From the NCBI GenBank assembly GCA_942493215.1, contig OW818670.1, positions 1,426,001 through 1,490,000 on the forward strand: 64,000 nucleotides of DNA. The letters run 5' to 3'. Source of the stretch: G942493215 sp942493215 (GTDB lineage: Bacteria > Bacillota_I > Bacilli_A > RF39 > UBA660). Shown here piece by piece: positions 1 to 8,817 of this stretch (positions within the stretch are counted from its first letter, which is position 1; the number at the start of each line of letters is the position of its first letter). Made by a program: the position numbers and the translations under genes. The notes below the pieces were generated by a model, which saw only the letters and a program-made list of their open reading frames with translations, ran no database searches and was not told where the DNA came from.

Positions 1-1
1 G

Positions 2-75
2 TAGCGACGGAGGGGATCGAACCCCCGACCTATCGGGTATGAACCGATCGCTCTAGCCAGCTGAGCTACATCGCC
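2..75 (-). tRNA. tRNA-Met (elongator, anticodon CAU)
   Basis: Read on the minus strand the sequence folds as a complete cloverleaf. The seven-base acceptor arm starts GGCGATG and closes with CGTCGCT, the TTCGATC T-loop is present, and the anticodon loop is TTCATAC, with the anticodon at 39-41. The anticodon stem lacks the three G-C pairs of initiator tRNAs and position 1 pairs with 72, so it is not the initiator. The sequence closely resembles the Bacillus elongator Met tRNA from memory; Ile2 (lysidine-modified CAU) is less likely. The CCA end falls at or beyond the window edge. Confidence 0.93.
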
Positions 76-147
76 ATAAAAAGTAAGCATTAATAATATA
101 CCAAAAATATACCATTAATGCAAGTGGTTTATAAAAATAAATAAAAA

Positions 148-320
148 TTGTCCAGATAAGCGACGTCAAGCAAGGAAAACCTGTGCTCCCAGGTGGGCAT
201 TACATCATAAACTTTAGGATCCTCACATAAATGCAAGTATTCAACACCGTTTAAGAATTAAATTCCCAATAATAAAAAATTAGTAGGTTTTTTATAATGA
301 CTATCGTCTTACCTAGACAA
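148..320 (-). ncRNA. ssrS: probable 6S RNA
   Basis: The ends of this 173-nt stretch form a 13-bp closing stem (308-320 with 148-160, with G-U wobbles), as expected for the long rod of 6S RNA. It is followed on the minus strand by a U-rich run and preceded by a TATAAT box at 325-330. It lies just downstream of aspS, the neighbourhood of 6S-1 (bsrA) in B. subtilis as I recall it. 6S RNA binds the housekeeping RNA polymerase holoenzyme as a promoter mimic. The interior is AT-rich and its bulge was not modelled. SRP RNA was considered, but its GGAAGC tetraloop region is absent. Confidence 0.6.
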
Positions 321-372
321 TTATATTATATCATACTTTTTTTCTTTTTTAAGCATTTTTACCTATTGATAA

Positions 373-401
373 CAAAAAAATGATTGTCATAAAACAATCA
401 T
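373..401 (-). terminator. aspS terminator
   Basis: An 8-bp stem (380-387 with 394-401), six-base loop and a T run on the minus strand lie directly after the aspS stop codon. The hairpin separates the hisS-aspS unit from the 6S RNA. Confidence 0.8.
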
Positions 402-409
402 CTTTTTAA

Positions 410-1726
410 TTAAGGATTTAATCTAGTAGGACCACGATAGATAAATGTTGCTTCTCTAATATTATCTATTTCAAATAGATGCATTATTATTCTAGCCATT
501 CCTACTCCAAAACCACCATGTGGTGGACATCCATATCTAAAGAAATTAATATAAAAATCTAGCTTTAATGGATCAATACCTTTTTCTCTTATTTGATTAG
601 TTAAAATATCAGGACGATGTTCTCTTTGAGCACCACTAGTTATTTCTAATCCTTTAAATAATAAGTCATAAGTTTGTGTTACACCATTCTCATCTTTCAT
701 AACATAAAATGATCGACCACTATATGGATAATTAGTAATGAAAACAAAATCCGAACCATACTTTTCTTTAGCATATTTACCCATTAATTCTTCTTCATAA
801 CGTTCAAAATCTTCTTTATTCTCAGCTTCATAATTATATTGTTCTTTCATAATCTTTTTAGCATCATAGAAGTTAATACGTGGGAAAGGTTTGCTAACAT
901 CACTTATTTCAATATTAAATACTTCTTTTATTTCTTGACCATATTTTTCTTTTAATTTGGTCATAAAGTATCTTACCCACTCTTCTTCGGCATCCATAAC
1001 ATCGGCAACGGATTTAATCCACGCAATTTCAACATCAAGCATTTCAATTTCCGTAGCATGATAACTGGTGTGCGAGTTTTCAGCTCTAAATACTGGTCCT
1101 ATTTCAAATACGCGATCAAAACCAGCTGCTAGAGCCATTTGCTTATAGAATTGTGGTGATTGTGATAAACAAGCAGGCGTACCAAAATAGTCTAATTTAA
1201 ACATTTCAGCTCCGCTTTCAGCTGCCGATGCGCTAATTTTAGGTGTGTGAATTTCAACATACTCATTATTACACCAATACTCTCTCATCATTTGTTCAAC
1301 ATAAGCTTGGCATCTAAATAATAATTGATTATCAGGTCGTCTTAAATCTAAGAAACGATAGTCTAATCTTGTTTCTCTTAAAGTATTATCTTTATTTTTA
1401 ATATCAATTGGTAACTCTCTTAAAGATGTACTAGTCATAACAATTGAAGTTGGGATTAATTCCATTTGATTTAATTTAACTTTAGGGTTTTCTAATACTT
1501 TACACTTAACTGAAATAGTACTTTCTAATGGCAAATTAGTAATAGCCTCAATCATAGCTTTATTTTCTTCTAATGATTTTTCAATTGTTAATTGAACTTT
1601 ACCAGTACTATCTCTTAAGATAACAAATTGGACATACTGTAAATCTCTAATACTATCAACAAATCCCTGGACTTCTATTTCTTGATTAAAATAATTTTTT
1701 AAATCTCTAATATTTATTTTATACAT
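410..1726 (-). CDS. aspS: aspartyl-tRNA synthetase, archaeal/non-discriminating type
   Basis: Class II synthetase charging tRNA-Asp, and probably also tRNA-Asn. It is 438 aa, matching the short archaeal/eukaryal-like form; standard bacterial AspRS is about 590 aa because of an inserted GAD domain that is absent here. The N-terminal OB fold carries the anticodon-binding region (about residues 1-100). Motif 2 (FRAENS..H) and the motif 3 region ending GMARIIMHLF..NIREATFIYRGP are clear. The archaeal type in Bacillota commonly works with GatCAB to make Asn-tRNA, but GatCAB is not in this window. It follows hisS after nine bases, so the His T-box probably controls both. Family call is firm; substrate breadth is inference. 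Confidence 0.93.
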   Translation of the reverse strand: MYKINIRDLKNYFNQEIEVQGFVDSIRDLQYVQFVILRDSTGKVQLTIEKSLEENKAMIEAITNLPLESTISVKCKVLENPKVKLNQMELIPTSIVMTSTSLRELPIDIKNKDNTLRETRLDYRFLDLRRPDNQLLFRCQAYVEQMMREYWCNNEYVEIHTPKISASAAESGAEMFKLDYFGTPACLSQSPQFYKQMALAAGFDRVFEIGPVFRAENSHTSYHATEIEMLDVEIAWIKSVADVMDAEEEWVRYFMTKLKEKYGQEIKEVFNIEISDVSKPFPRINFYDAKKIMKEQYNYEAENKEDFERYEEELMGKYAKEKYGSDFVFITNYPYSGRSFYVMKDENGVTQTYDLLFKGLEITSGAQREHRPDILTNQIREKGIDPLKLDFYINFFRYGCPPHGGFGVGMARIIMHLFEIDNIREATFIYRGPTRLNP

Positions 1727-1735
1727 ATATACCTC

Positions 1736-3013
1736 CTAATGATTTTCTTCAATATGTTCATCAAAGAAAGAAACAACTTCTTCTAATTTAATTTTATACT
1801 CTTCTTTAGTATGATTATCTTTTATTGTTAAAATATTACTCTTTATCTCATCTTCACCAATAATAATTATATATTTAGCATTTAATCTCTCAGCTTGTTT
1901 AAAATTACCTTTTAAATTACGACTCATATAATCAATATCAATATTGAATCCATTTAAGCGTAGGTTATTTGCTACTGCAAAGGCATAATTTTTCTCATTA
2001 TCAGACATTGGTATAACATAGATATCTAAATGATTATCATCTACTAAAGTAATTTTTTCAGCCTCAAGAGCCGCCATTAATCTTTCCATACCTAAGGCAA
2101 ATCCAACTCCAGGTGTAACTGGCCCACCAATGGTTTCAACTAATCCGTTATAACGTCCACCGCCACATAAGACATTTTGACTGCCAAATCCTTCGATATC
2201 AGCCTCAACCTCAAAAACAGTGTGTGTATAATAATCTAACCCTCTAACTACTTTTGGATTAACCGTAAAATCGATATCTAAAGCTTTTAAATATTCTTGA
2301 ACTTTAGTAAAATGTTCTTTACTTTCAGCATTTAAATAATCAATAATTTTAGGAGCATTCTTCATAATATCTAAATGTGCATCAACCTTACAATCTAATA
2401 TTCGCATTGGGTTCTTGTCATAACGATTACGACAATCTTCACAAAGAATGTCTAAATGTGGTTTAAAATAATCAAGTAAAGCTTTACGGTAATTCATACG
2501 TGACTCCATATCACCTAAACTATTAATATTTACTTTAACACCCTTTAGACCTAATAAACGATATAAGTTAACAGGAACACTAATAACTTCCGCATCAGCC
2601 ATCGGATCATTACTACCAAATACTTCGACTCCAAATTGATAGAATTCTCTAAATCTTCCTGATTGGGGACGTTCATAGCGGTACATTGGTCCATAATACC
2701 ATGCTTTAACTGGCACATTGGCATTACCATAAATTTTATTTTCGACATAACTGCGAACAATACCAGCAGTACCTTCTGGGCGTAGGGTCATCGGACGATC
2801 ACCACGATCAGTAAAGTCATATGTTTCTTTTGTTACTATATCAGTAGTTTCTCCTACCCCACGGTGAAATAGCTCACTACTTTCAAATAATGGTGTACGA
2901 TAATACTCGTAATTATACTTCTCCATTAATGCGCGCATTAATTCTTCGACATATAAAATCTTTTTGCCTGAATCACCATAAACATCATAAGTTCCTTTTG
3001 GTTTTTGTATCAT
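1736..3013 (-). CDS. hisS: histidyl-tRNA synthetase
   Basis: Class II synthetase that attaches histidine to tRNA-His in the cytoplasm. It is 425 aa, the usual length. The N-terminus KPKGTYDV contains the family's motif, motif 2 shows RYERPQSGRFREFYQFG, and histidine-binding signatures VVRGLDYYTHTVFE and LCGGGRYNGL are present, followed by a C-terminal anticodon-binding domain (about 325-420). The start has the upstream GAAGGG site expected for Bacillota. It is first in the hisS-aspS operon, as in B. subtilis, and sits behind a T-box leader with a His specifier. Confidence 0.97.
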   Translation of the reverse strand: MIQKPKGTYDVYGDSGKKILYVEELMRALMEKYNYEYYRTPLFESSELFHRGVGETTDIVTKETYDFTDRGDRPMTLRPEGTAGIVRSYVENKIYGNANVPVKAWYYGPMYRYERPQSGRFREFYQFGVEVFGSNDPMADAEVISVPVNLYRLLGLKGVKVNINSLGDMESRMNYRKALLDYFKPHLDILCEDCRNRYDKNPMRILDCKVDAHLDIMKNAPKIIDYLNAESKEHFTKVQEYLKALDIDFTVNPKVVRGLDYYTHTVFEVEADIEGFGSQNVLCGGGRYNGLVETIGGPVTPGVGFALGMERLMAALEAEKITLVDDNHLDIYVIPMSDNEKNYAFAVANNLRLNGFNIDIDYMSRNLKGNFKQAERLNAKYIIIIGEDEIKSNILTIKDNHTKEEYKIKLEEVVSFFDEHIEENH

Positions 3014-3019
3014 AATATC

Positions 3020-3240
3020 ATCCCTTCTTTAGAAAAAAAACACTCTTATGATATAAGGACGAGATAACCCGCGATACCACCTTATTTCATAACAATGTTA
3101 TGCTCTTAAATCTTAACGCGATTAACGTTTATCTACCATTTAGTGTCTTTCATATATCAATTATTAATGTTTGCACCAACCACATTATCTCTAAAATAAT
3201 AAATATATTACTTACTAAAATCAATAATCTACTTTAAGTA
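3020..3240 (-). promoter_or_regulatory. T-box leader, His (CAC) specifier
   Basis: On the minus strand the leader has an AGAG element, a GGTTGGTGC apical motif, then GACACTAAA with CAC (3143-3145) in the specifier position. The conserved T-box sequence AAGGTGGTATCGCG is at 3070-3083. It can pair its ATAAGG with a downstream CCTTAT, and a run of eight T follows before the hisS Shine-Dalgarno. Uncharged tRNA-His should stabilise the antiterminator and switch on hisS-aspS. The outer ends are approximate. Confidence 0.88.
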
Positions 3241-3290
3241 TATATAAAAATTGTTATTTAGTCAAGAATCATCAGTTATAAACTAATCTT

Positions 3291-3731
3291 TTATTTATCT
3301 AAATTAATGTAATAAGCGCCAAGATCTAATTTTTTACCACCTATTTTATCAAACGATTTAGCCATTCGATCATTTTCTTCACCAACTAAACAAGTAATAA
3401 ATTTAGCTTCACTATTACGATCTTTTATTTCATCAATAAACATTTTTAAGAACCCCATCTGACGATAAATGGGCTCAATATAAACTTGTGATAAGTAGAT
3501 ACCTTGTCCTAAATTAGCCCAATATATATTTGAATATAAACACATACCGACATATCTATTATTTTCTTTAGCTATTAAACAAAAGCACTTTTTATTTTTA
3601 CCAAATAAGTCATTATCAATATTATTGCTTAATGTTGTATCATGTAAATTAGACGCTACATTGATTTCATTATTAGCCTTAATAATGAAGTCTTTGTCTT
3701 CTTGTTTAGCTTTGGTAATATAAATTCTCAT
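3291..3731 (-). CDS. GNAT-family N-acetyltransferase
   Basis: A 146-aa single-domain acetyltransferase. The family fold is visible: strand CFCLIAKENNRYVGMCL, then YLSQVYIEPIYRQMGFLKMFIDEI, which holds the acetyl-CoA-binding loop in a degenerate form (RQMGFLK rather than the usual R/QxxGxG/A). It ends with FITCLVGEENDRMAKSFDKIGG. The substrate cannot be told from the sequence. A GGAG site lies seven bases before the ATG. It follows the pilin-LRR gene by about 20 bases, so the two probably share a transcript. Confidence 0.8.
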   Translation of the reverse strand: MRIYITKAKQEDKDFIIKANNEINVASNLHDTTLSNNIDNDLFGKNKKCFCLIAKENNRYVGMCLYSNIYWANLGQGIYLSQVYIEPIYRQMGFLKMFIDEIKDRNSEAKFITCLVGEENDRMAKSFDKIGGKKLDLGAYYINLDK

Positions 3732-3751
3732 AATATCACTCCTATTAATTT

Positions 3752-5107
3752 CTAATCACTAACATAATTCATTGTAACTCCACTCCAACCTATGCCTACT
3801 ACTTCTCCATCAAAACGATGAGCCAGATTAGTACCATTATATTTTATTGTAACAGAACTCCATGGATATGCTGCATCTTGATTAAAGGCATATGTACCTA
3901 TCGTTGTTACACTACTTGGAATGGTTACAGTCGTTAGTCGATTACCCGAAAATGCTATATAGTCGATTGTCGTAAGACCATCTGATAATTGCAGACTTAT
4001 AAGCATATTATCTGAAAAAGCATAAGGACCAATACTGGTTATGTTTGAAGGAATTGTTACACTAGTTAATTCATTTGAAGAAAAAACTTGGTAATCAATT
4101 AATGTCAAACTGGTTGGAATTGTTACACTTCTTATTGAATTATCTTGAAAAGCTTGACCACCTAAAAGGGATAAAGTGTTAGGGAGGGTCAGATTTGAAA
4201 TACTATTATTAATAAAAGCCCCAATACCTATACTGGTTACACTATTAGGTATATTTAAACTCTTTAAACTATTATTAGCAAATATTGTATTTGGCAGAGC
4301 AGTTATACCGCTTGGAAAAGTTACACTTGCTATTTTGTTTGTTCTAAATGCTGATATACCAATACTGGTAACACTATCAGGAATAATTATACCCGATAAC
4401 AAATTGTTTCTAAAAGCCGATGCTCCAATTGTTTGTAAGTTAGATGGTAAGTTAATACTTTCTAAAACATTAGTATAAAAGGCATAATCACCAACACTGG
4501 TAACAGTACTAGGTATAATAACACTAGTTAAACTTTTAGTATCAAAAGCATGAGCATCAATTATCAAAATGGAAACATTATTAATTTTATTTGGAATAAT
4601 CAAGTCCTTGGGACAAGCCGGATTATTACTATCATTATGTTCATAATCATAATAATTCTTTATTGTTCCCGTACTATTATCAAAATCAAAACAAGCAGCA
4701 GGTGCACCAATATTACAATTATTTACATCTTCCGTTACTGTAATATCATAATCAGTATAATTTTTTTTAATACACCATTTACCATCAGTAACAGCTATTG
4801 CCACTTCTAAACTACCATTAGCCATAACGACACCACTACTTGGTAATATTCCTGAAGTATTTAACTCATCACCCACAAAAGCATTATTTTCGATTGTAAA
4901 TGTTTTTTCTCCACTGTCAACATTATTAACCATAGCTTCCTTAGCACTATCCATTAAACTACGAGCACTAATTTTTAAAGCATCTCTTTTGGAATTACTT
5001 ACTAATCCGGTTAGAGCTGGAACAGATATTAACGCTATGATGGCCAAAATAACAATGGTTGATAATAATTCTATCATAGTAAAAGCTCGATTTTTTCTTC
5101 CCAACAT
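3752..5107 (-). CDS. type IV pilin-like N-terminus fused to BspA-type leucine-rich repeats
   Basis: The N-terminus is a class III prepilin signal: a short basic leader (KNRA), then FTMIELLSTIVILAII, with Glu at mature position 5 and a single hydrophobic helix. About 100 residues of variable pilin-like sequence follow, then roughly ten 23-residue repeats of the LxxVxIPxxVTxIGxxAFxxN type (BspA/LRR_5), to a short C-terminal strand. The ATG at 5107 is preferred because GAGGTGA sits five bases upstream. The predicted product is processed by a prepilin peptidase and displayed as a minor pilin or membrane-anchored adhesin; neither the peptidase nor the pilus ATPase is in the window. Architecture is seen; function is inferred. 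Confidence 0.85.
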   Translation of the reverse strand: MLGRKNRAFTMIELLSTIVILAIIALISVPALTGLVSNSKRDALKISARSLMDSAKEAMVNNVDSGEKTFTIENNAFVGDELNTSGILPSSGVVMANGSLEVAIAVTDGKWCIKKNYTDYDITVTEDVNNCNIGAPAACFDFDNSTGTIKNYYDYEHNDSNNPACPKDLIIPNKINNVSILIIDAHAFDTKSLTSVIIPSTVTSVGDYAFYTNVLESINLPSNLQTIGASAFRNNLLSGIIIPDSVTSIGISAFRTNKIASVTFPSGITALPNTIFANNSLKSLNIPNSVTSIGIGAFINNSISNLTLPNTLSLLGGQAFQDNSIRSVTIPTSLTLIDYQVFSSNELTSVTIPSNITSIGPYAFSDNMLISLQLSDGLTTIDYIAFSGNRLTTVTIPSSVTTIGTYAFNQDAAYPWSSVTIKYNGTNLAHRFDGEVVGIGWSGVTMNYVSD

Positions 5108-5139
5108 TTTAGTCACCTCATTATAATCTTAACACATTT

Positions 5140-6201
5140 TTAGGTTTCACTAACCTTTTTTCTTTTAATGATTGACATTTTTTGCTCTTTATAAAAATTT
5201 ATGGTTGTTATTACTAAAATCGACATTGGTAAAGAGAAGATGATTCCTGGCAAACCAAATAATATACCTCCAATAAATATAGTCATAATAACAATTAAGG
5301 GATGAATCTTATTAGCTTTACCAAAGATATAAGGATTAATAACATAAGAGTCTAAAATAGCTAAAATAAGAAAGGCAATAATAGTTCTAATAAATAACTT
5401 TTTACCAATGACAAAAGCCATAATAGCAGCTAGAATATTAGCCATTAAACCTCCAAAACAAGGAACAATATTAGCCATAGCGGATACTAATCCCAGTAAT
5501 AAAGCATTGGGATGACCAATAACAGAATAAGTAATAGTATATTCAAGAAAAGTAATAAATATTATCTTCACAAAAGCATTAACATAATCTTGCATTGCTT
5601 TATCTAATTTAGATATAAATAGTAACCATTTAGGAGCTTTATCTTTTAATCTCTTCTTAACTTCTTTACGCATTTTATCCATATCAATTAATAAATAAAC
5701 GGCAATCGAAATAATAATCAATATTCTCGATATATAAGTAAATGATAGACTTAATATGTTTAATGCTCCATCCGAAACATAATGACCTAGATTAACAATA
5801 ATATTACTAAAGAAACTAGAAACAATATCTTCAATATTACCAATATTTAGATCATAATTTAAAGATATCTGCTTAACGAATGTTATAATAGCGTTAAATA
5901 ATACAATTAATTGTTCAGCTAGCATCGGAACAATGGTAATAACAACTAAAAATATTATACCGATAATAACTAAAATAACCAAAATTAAAGAAAGGCTTCG
6001 TGGTACTTTATGCCTTTCCAAAAATTTCATTAAAGGATGAAGAGTATAAGCTAAAGCAAATGAAAGTAAGAAAGGCAATATAATTTCATATAACTTATAG
6101 ATTAATCCTAACCATAAGTTACTTGTTTGATACATCAAAAAGACTATTAATGTGATAATACTGATATTTATTAATTTATAATCAATATTATTTTTGATCA
6201 A
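5140..6201 (-). CDS. AI-2E family transporter (YdbI/PerM type)
   Basis: A 353-aa polytopic membrane protein of the UPF0118/AI-2E exporter superfamily. Hydrophobic N-terminal helices surround the conserved PFLLSFALAYTLHPLMKFLE. A long amphipathic central region follows, then the C-terminal block with NALLLGLVSAMANIVPCFGG and GKANKIHPLIVIMTIFIGG, which are family hallmarks. Members export varied small molecules or ions, so the name does not prove autoinducer transport. The start is TTG with GAGGGC upstream, overlapping the dtd stop codon, so translation is probably coupled to dtd. Confidence 0.85.
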   Translation of the reverse strand: MIKNNIDYKLINISIITLIVFLMYQTSNLWLGLIYKLYEIILPFLLSFALAYTLHPLMKFLERHKVPRSLSLILVILVIIGIIFLVVITIVPMLAEQLIVLFNAIITFVKQISLNYDLNIGNIEDIVSSFFSNIIVNLGHYVSDGALNILSLSFTYISRILIIISIAVYLLIDMDKMRKEVKKRLKDKAPKWLLFISKLDKAMQDYVNAFVKIIFITFLEYTITYSVIGHPNALLLGLVSAMANIVPCFGGLMANILAAIMAFVIGKKLFIRTIIAFLILAILDSYVINPYIFGKANKIHPLIVIMTIFIGGILFGLPGIIFSLPMSILVITTINFYKEQKMSIIKRKKVSET

Positions 6202-6641
6202 ACATTGCCCTCACTTTCTAAGACTATCGTAAATGGTCCATCATTAGTTATCATAACTTTCATGTCTGCGCCAAATATTCCTGTTTCTACTTTAATATTA
6301 TAAGTTCTCAACTTCTCAACAAACTGTTGATATAGAATATTAGCACTATCTGATGGCATGGCTTCAATATAACTAGGCCGACGACCTTTACTAGTATTAG
6401 CATATAAGGTAAATTGGGATATACAAAGTATTTCATAACCTTTTTCTAATAGTGATTCTTCTTTTTCTAATCCATCAAAAAGTCGTAAGTTAACAATTTT
6501 ATTAGCCATATAGTCTAAATCTTTATTGGTATCAGTATGTGTAAATCCTACTAATATAACTAATCCTTGACTGATTTTACCAACTATTTCATTATTAACC
6601 ATAACTGATGAATTTATACTTCTTTGAACAACTACTCGCAT
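6198..6641 (-). CDS. dtd: D-aminoacyl-tRNA deacylase
   Basis: Removes D-amino acids, and mischarged glycine, from tRNA. The 147-aa length is typical. It starts MRVVVQRS, has the catalytic SQFTLYANTSKGRRPSY motif and the Gly-cisPro motif region in NDGPFT near the C-terminus. It sits directly after rel, as in B. subtilis, its ATG overlapping the rel stop region by one base, and overlaps the next gene by four. Confidence 0.96.
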   Translation of the reverse strand: MRVVVQRSINSSVMVNNEIVGKISQGLVILVGFTHTDTNKDLDYMANKIVNLRLFDGLEKEESLLEKGYEILCISQFTLYANTSKGRRPSYIEAMPSDSANILYQQFVEKLRTYNIKVETGIFGADMKVMITNDGPFTIVLESEGNV

Positions 6642-8809
6642 TATTTAATATATCTTTCTACATCAAGAACACTATCAATACTTTTTATATCACTAACAAA
6701 TTTTTCTAACTTATCACTGTTTTCCACTAAAATCGTTATTTCATATAAGAAATTATCTCGAGCAGAAACACTATTAATACTTTGAATAATAATATCACTA
6801 TTAGCTGTTTTAGCAATAATATTTAATAAAATATTCTTACTATCTAAAGAATGAACAAGAATACTTGCGGAATATTTCTTCTGAATATTAGCATTCCATT
6901 CAACATTAATAACTCTTTCTTCTAAAGTACTAACATTAGGACAAACACTACGATGAACACTAATACCATTGCCTTTAGTAATATAACCTATTATTTTATC
7001 ACCCGGAATTGGTTTACAACATAATGATAGATTAACCTTTATATCATCTAATCCTTCAATAATAATATCATTCTTAATATTAGGAGCAATAGCATCATTA
7101 TTCTGGGCTTTCTTTAAAATAATTTCTTCTTTAGTAGCATTTTCATTATAAATAATACTAATAATCTGATTAAGTGGATATTTATTATTACCAATACCAA
7201 TATATACATCATCCATACTAGAGCACTTTAGCTCTGTTAATATCTTATTAATATTCTTGGTATTTAAGAAGTCATTATAAACAATTTTTTTGCGTCTTAA
7301 TTCTTTTATTAAAGCTTCTTGACCTAATTTTAAATATTCATCTTTATCAATTCGATTAAAAAATGATTTAATTCGCGCTTTAGCTTGACTAGTATAAGCC
7401 ATATTAACCCATTCTTTACTAGGACCTAAATTGTTTTTATTAGTATTAATCTTAACAATATCATTATCTTTTAATTCATAATCTAAAGGAACAATATTAT
7501 TATTAACAATAGCTCCAATCATTGTGTCACCAACACGAGTATGAACACGATATGCGAAATCAATCGGAGTGGACCCTTTTGGTAATTCAATAACATCACC
7601 TAATGGTGTAAAGACATAAACATTTTCATCGAAAACATCTTCTTGGACGGTTTTAATTAATTCTTCACTATCAGGTTCAGCATCTTTTAACTCAATAACC
7701 GATCTAAAGAATTGTAATTTTTGTTCCATTTCACTTTGTAATGTGACTTTAATCGAACCATTTTCTTTATATGACCAATGGGCCGCAATACCATGTTCAG
7801 CAACCCGATCCATATCATAAGTACGAATCTGAATTTCAAATAATATACCATCAACCCCAAAAACGGTAGTATGCAATGATTGATATAAATTGGTCTTTGG
7901 CATCGCAATATAATCTTTAAAACGATTTGGTAAAGGACGATATTTTGAATGAATAATACCTAGTACTTGATAACATTCACTTTCTGTTTCGACATATACC
8001 CTTAGGGCATGTAAATCATATATCTCATTAAATTTCTTACCTTTATCAAGTTTCTTATATATACTATAAATGCTTTTTGCTCGACCTTTTATTTCATGTC
8101 TCAATCCATGTTCATTTAATAATTCTGAAACATTACTCTTCATTTCTGTGACGGTATTGTCACGTTCAACTTTTGATTTATTTAATCGTTCAACAATGGA
8201 ATAATAAACATCTGGTTTATAATATCTTAATGATAAATCTTCTAATTCACTTTTTAAACTTTGAATACCTAATCGGTTAGCAATAGGCACTAAAATATCC
8301 AATGTTTCTTTAGCTTTTTCTCTTTGTCTTGCTTCTGGTAAAACCCATAAAGTTAAAAGATTATGTAAACGATCCGCTAATTTTATAATGATAACACGAA
8401 CATCTTCGGATAATCCAACGATAATTTTACGATGAGTCGCAATAACCGCTTCCGTATCACCATTAAAACTTAAACGATTTATTTTATTAACACCTACGAC
8501 TAAACTCATAATCTCTTTACCAAATTTAGCTTCTAATTCATCTTTTTTTTCTTCACCATTACCATCATCATCATGAAGTAAAGCTGCACATAATGTTTGA
8601 ATATCAGCCGATAATGATGTCAAAATATAAGCCACGTTTAAAGGATGAAAAATATAATCCTCATTAGTTAATCTTTTTTCTCCAAAATGTTTTTCATATG
8701 CATAAAGATAAGCTTTGGATAAAAGTTCTAAATCTTTATCATTATTATCGTAAATTTTAACTTTATCACATAGAGCATCAAAATTGTTGATTAGTTCCCG
8801 CTCTTTCAT
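6641..8809 (-). CDS. rel: RelA/SpoT-family (p)ppGpp synthetase with altered hydrolase motif
   Basis: Long RSH enzyme, 722 aa: HD hydrolase (about 35-185), synthetase (about 230-350), TGS (about 385-445, FTPLGDVIELPKGSTPIDFAYRVH), zinc-finger/helical region and ACT (about 645-722). The synthetase looks active: RFKDYIAMPKTNLYQSLHTT and EIQIRT are intact. In the HD domain the metal ligands H55, H79, D80 and the LADRLHN aspartate are present, but the catalytic pair normally in HDxxED is Gly-Asn here (H79-D-D-D-G83-N84). Hydrolysis may therefore be weak or lost. It heads the rel-dtd-transporter operon; AGGTGATGAT precedes the ATG. Confidence 0.94.
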   Translation of the reverse strand: MKERELINNFDALCDKVKIYDNNDKDLELLSKAYLYAYEKHFGEKRLTNEDYIFHPLNVAYILTSLSADIQTLCAALLHDDDGNGEEKKDELEAKFGKEIMSLVVGVNKINRLSFNGDTEAVIATHRKIIVGLSEDVRVIIIKLADRLHNLLTLWVLPEARQREKAKETLDILVPIANRLGIQSLKSELEDLSLRYYKPDVYYSIVERLNKSKVERDNTVTEMKSNVSELLNEHGLRHEIKGRAKSIYSIYKKLDKGKKFNEIYDLHALRVYVETESECYQVLGIIHSKYRPLPNRFKDYIAMPKTNLYQSLHTTVFGVDGILFEIQIRTYDMDRVAEHGIAAHWSYKENGSIKVTLQSEMEQKLQFFRSVIELKDAEPDSEELIKTVQEDVFDENVYVFTPLGDVIELPKGSTPIDFAYRVHTRVGDTMIGAIVNNNIVPLDYELKDNDIVKINTNKNNLGPSKEWVNMAYTSQAKARIKSFFNRIDKDEYLKLGQEALIKELRRKKIVYNDFLNTKNINKILTELKCSSMDDVYIGIGNNKYPLNQIISIIYNENATKEEIILKKAQNNDAIAPNIKNDIIIEGLDDIKVNLSLCCKPIPGDKIIGYITKGNGISVHRSVCPNVSTLEERVINVEWNANIQKKYSASILVHSLDSKNILLNIIAKTANSDIIIQSINSVSARDNFLYEITILVENSDKLEKFVSDIKSIDSVLDVERYIK

Positions 8810-8817
8810 ATCATCAC

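Noticed and set aside
148..320. SRP RNA as identity of the structured RNA after aspS
   Set aside because: The conserved SRP domain IV loop and GGAAGC motif could not be found, and the closed rod shape with aspS neighbourhood fits 6S RNA better.
4176..4810. Plus-strand frames antisense to the LRR gene
   Set aside because: They mirror the repeats of the minus-strand gene, lack ribosome sites and have composition explained by the sense codons.
4100..4900. CRISPR-like periodicity in the pilin-LRR gene
   Set aside because: The period of about 69 bases is an in-frame protein repeat of 23 codons with diverged DNA; no identical repeats or spacers.
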